This document shows positions 6,972 to 7,228 of a stretch of DNA of 7,228 nt, piece by piece. This stretch comes from an uncultured Alphaproteobacteria bacterium (GTDB taxonomy: Bacteria > Pseudomonadota > Alphaproteobacteria > CAAHEQ01 > UBA3637): positions 1 to 7,228 of the forward strand of contig CAMZEQ010000040.1 in the NCBI GenBank assembly GCA_947305835.1, written 5' to 3'. Each line of letters begins with the position of its first letter. Within the stretch, counting starts at the first letter, position 1. A program made the position numbers and the translations under genes. The notes below the pieces were generated by a model that saw nothing but the letters and a program-made list of their open reading frames with translations, did not search any database and was not told the origin of the DNA.

Positions 6972-7046
6972 ATGACATTGGAAAGCTTTATTATTGGTTT
7001 TGTTATTTTGTTGGGACTGAAATCTTTCGGTGACGATATTAAATAA
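6972..7046 (+). CDS. 24-residue hydrophobic microprotein, function unknown
   Basis: I do not recognise this small gene. ATG 6972 is preceded by AAGGGA (6961-6966) at 5 bases, and a strong promoter (6920-6947) places the start about 18 nt from the probable transcript 5' end. The frame ends at TAA 7044-7046. The peptide starts MTLES, has a hydrophobic core 'FIIGFVILLGL' (residues 6-16), then K17 and an acidic/basic tail ending DDIK. The core is short for a full membrane span, so membrane insertion or surface association are both possible. An even shorter overlapping frame (ATG AAA TGA at 6967) shares the leader. Options include a small membrane-protein regulator or subunit, or a leader peptide for the next gene. 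Against a leader role, the next gene has its own promoter. Existence is supported by signals and not by homology. Confidence 0.55.
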   Translation: MTLESFIIGFVILLGLKSFGDDIK

Positions 7047-7059
7047 TTTAAAATTTTGC

Positions 7060-7088
7060 TTGCACTTATAATGATATTTTGATATGAT
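7060..7088 (+). promoter_or_regulatory. Sigma70-type promoter with extended -10, upstream of the last gene
   Basis: TTGCAC (7060-7065) is followed by a 17-bp spacer and TATGAT (7083-7088), with TGA immediately before the -10 (T7080, G7081). Transcription should begin near 7095, about 20 nt before the ATG at 7115. Its spacing and extended -10 are similar to those of the promoter at 6920-6947. Confidence 0.78.
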
Positions 7089-7114
7089 ATAGGACATAGA
7101 ACGAAAGGGAAACT

Positions 7115-7228
7115 ATGTCTGTTGTTATGCATCAAAAAATCACGCCGCGTCAGTCGGCAATGAGAAAACGTCCCGAAACACGTGAAGAAAAAATGATTAA
7201 TAGCTTATCACCAATGCTGAATTTGATG
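7115..7228 (+). CDS. Unrecognised protein, N-terminal 38 residues only (runs off the window)
   Basis: The open frame begins at ATG 7115 and stays open to the window end. AAGGGA (7105-7110) precedes the start by 4 bases, and a well-formed promoter lies just upstream, so the start is well supported; an in-frame ATG at 7127 is a weaker alternative. The visible N-terminus begins MSVVMHQKITPRQ and is hydrophilic and rich in Lys, Arg and Glu (a stretch 'RKRPETREEK'). It shows no signal peptide or membrane segment, so a cytoplasmic, perhaps nucleic-acid- or protein-binding product is likely (inference). I cannot assign a family from 38 residues. Confidence 0.65.
   Translation, partial: MSVVMHQKITPRQSAMRKRPETREEKMINSLSPMLNLM

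Noticed and set aside
7041..7060. Palindrome AATTT-A-AAATT after the microprotein gene as a terminator
   Set aside because: It contains no G or C in the stem and would be too unstable for an intrinsic terminator.

Overview
The window looks like a piece of chromosome from an AT-rich alphaproteobacterium. Two things suggest this: the order lytic transglycosylase, rlpA, D,D-carboxypeptidase, tmk, holB, tatD and PhnP-like metallo-beta-lactamase (MBL) is familiar from that class, and the RlpA and HolB sequences resemble alphaproteobacterial forms. The low G+C (roughly 40% by eye) would suit a host-associated or gut lineage such as the low-GC Rhodospirillales-like or Holosporales-like groups. That placement is inference; no rRNA or species marker is present.

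Layout. Bases 1-294 hold the 3' part of a Sel1-repeat gene that appears frameshifted. It converges on a tRNA-Ser(UGA) gene on the minus strand (336-426). From 561 to 6923 seven genes run on the plus strand with junctions from a 20-nt overlap to exact abutment, so they almost certainly form one operon. The first three act in the periplasm on peptidoglycan: MltB-type lytic transglycosylase, RlpA lipoprotein with a SPOR domain, and penicillin-binding D-alanyl-D-alanine carboxypeptidase. The next two serve DNA replication: thymidylate kinase and the delta' clamp-loader subunit. The last two are hydrolases: a TatD-family metal-dependent DNase and a PhnP-like MBL-fold enzyme. The metG gene that often sits between holB and tatD in alphaproteobacteria is absent.

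The last 310 bases leave the operon. Each of two short transcription units there has a strong sigma70-type promoter with an extended -10 element. The first encodes a 24-residue hydrophobic microprotein with a good ribosome-binding site. The second begins a gene that runs off the window and that I do not recognise.

Most of the window is conserved housekeeping DNA, and I see no phage, CRISPR, transposon or defence system. The least explained items are the microprotein gene at 6972-7046, the unrecognised gene after it, and the frameshifted Sel1 gene at the left edge.
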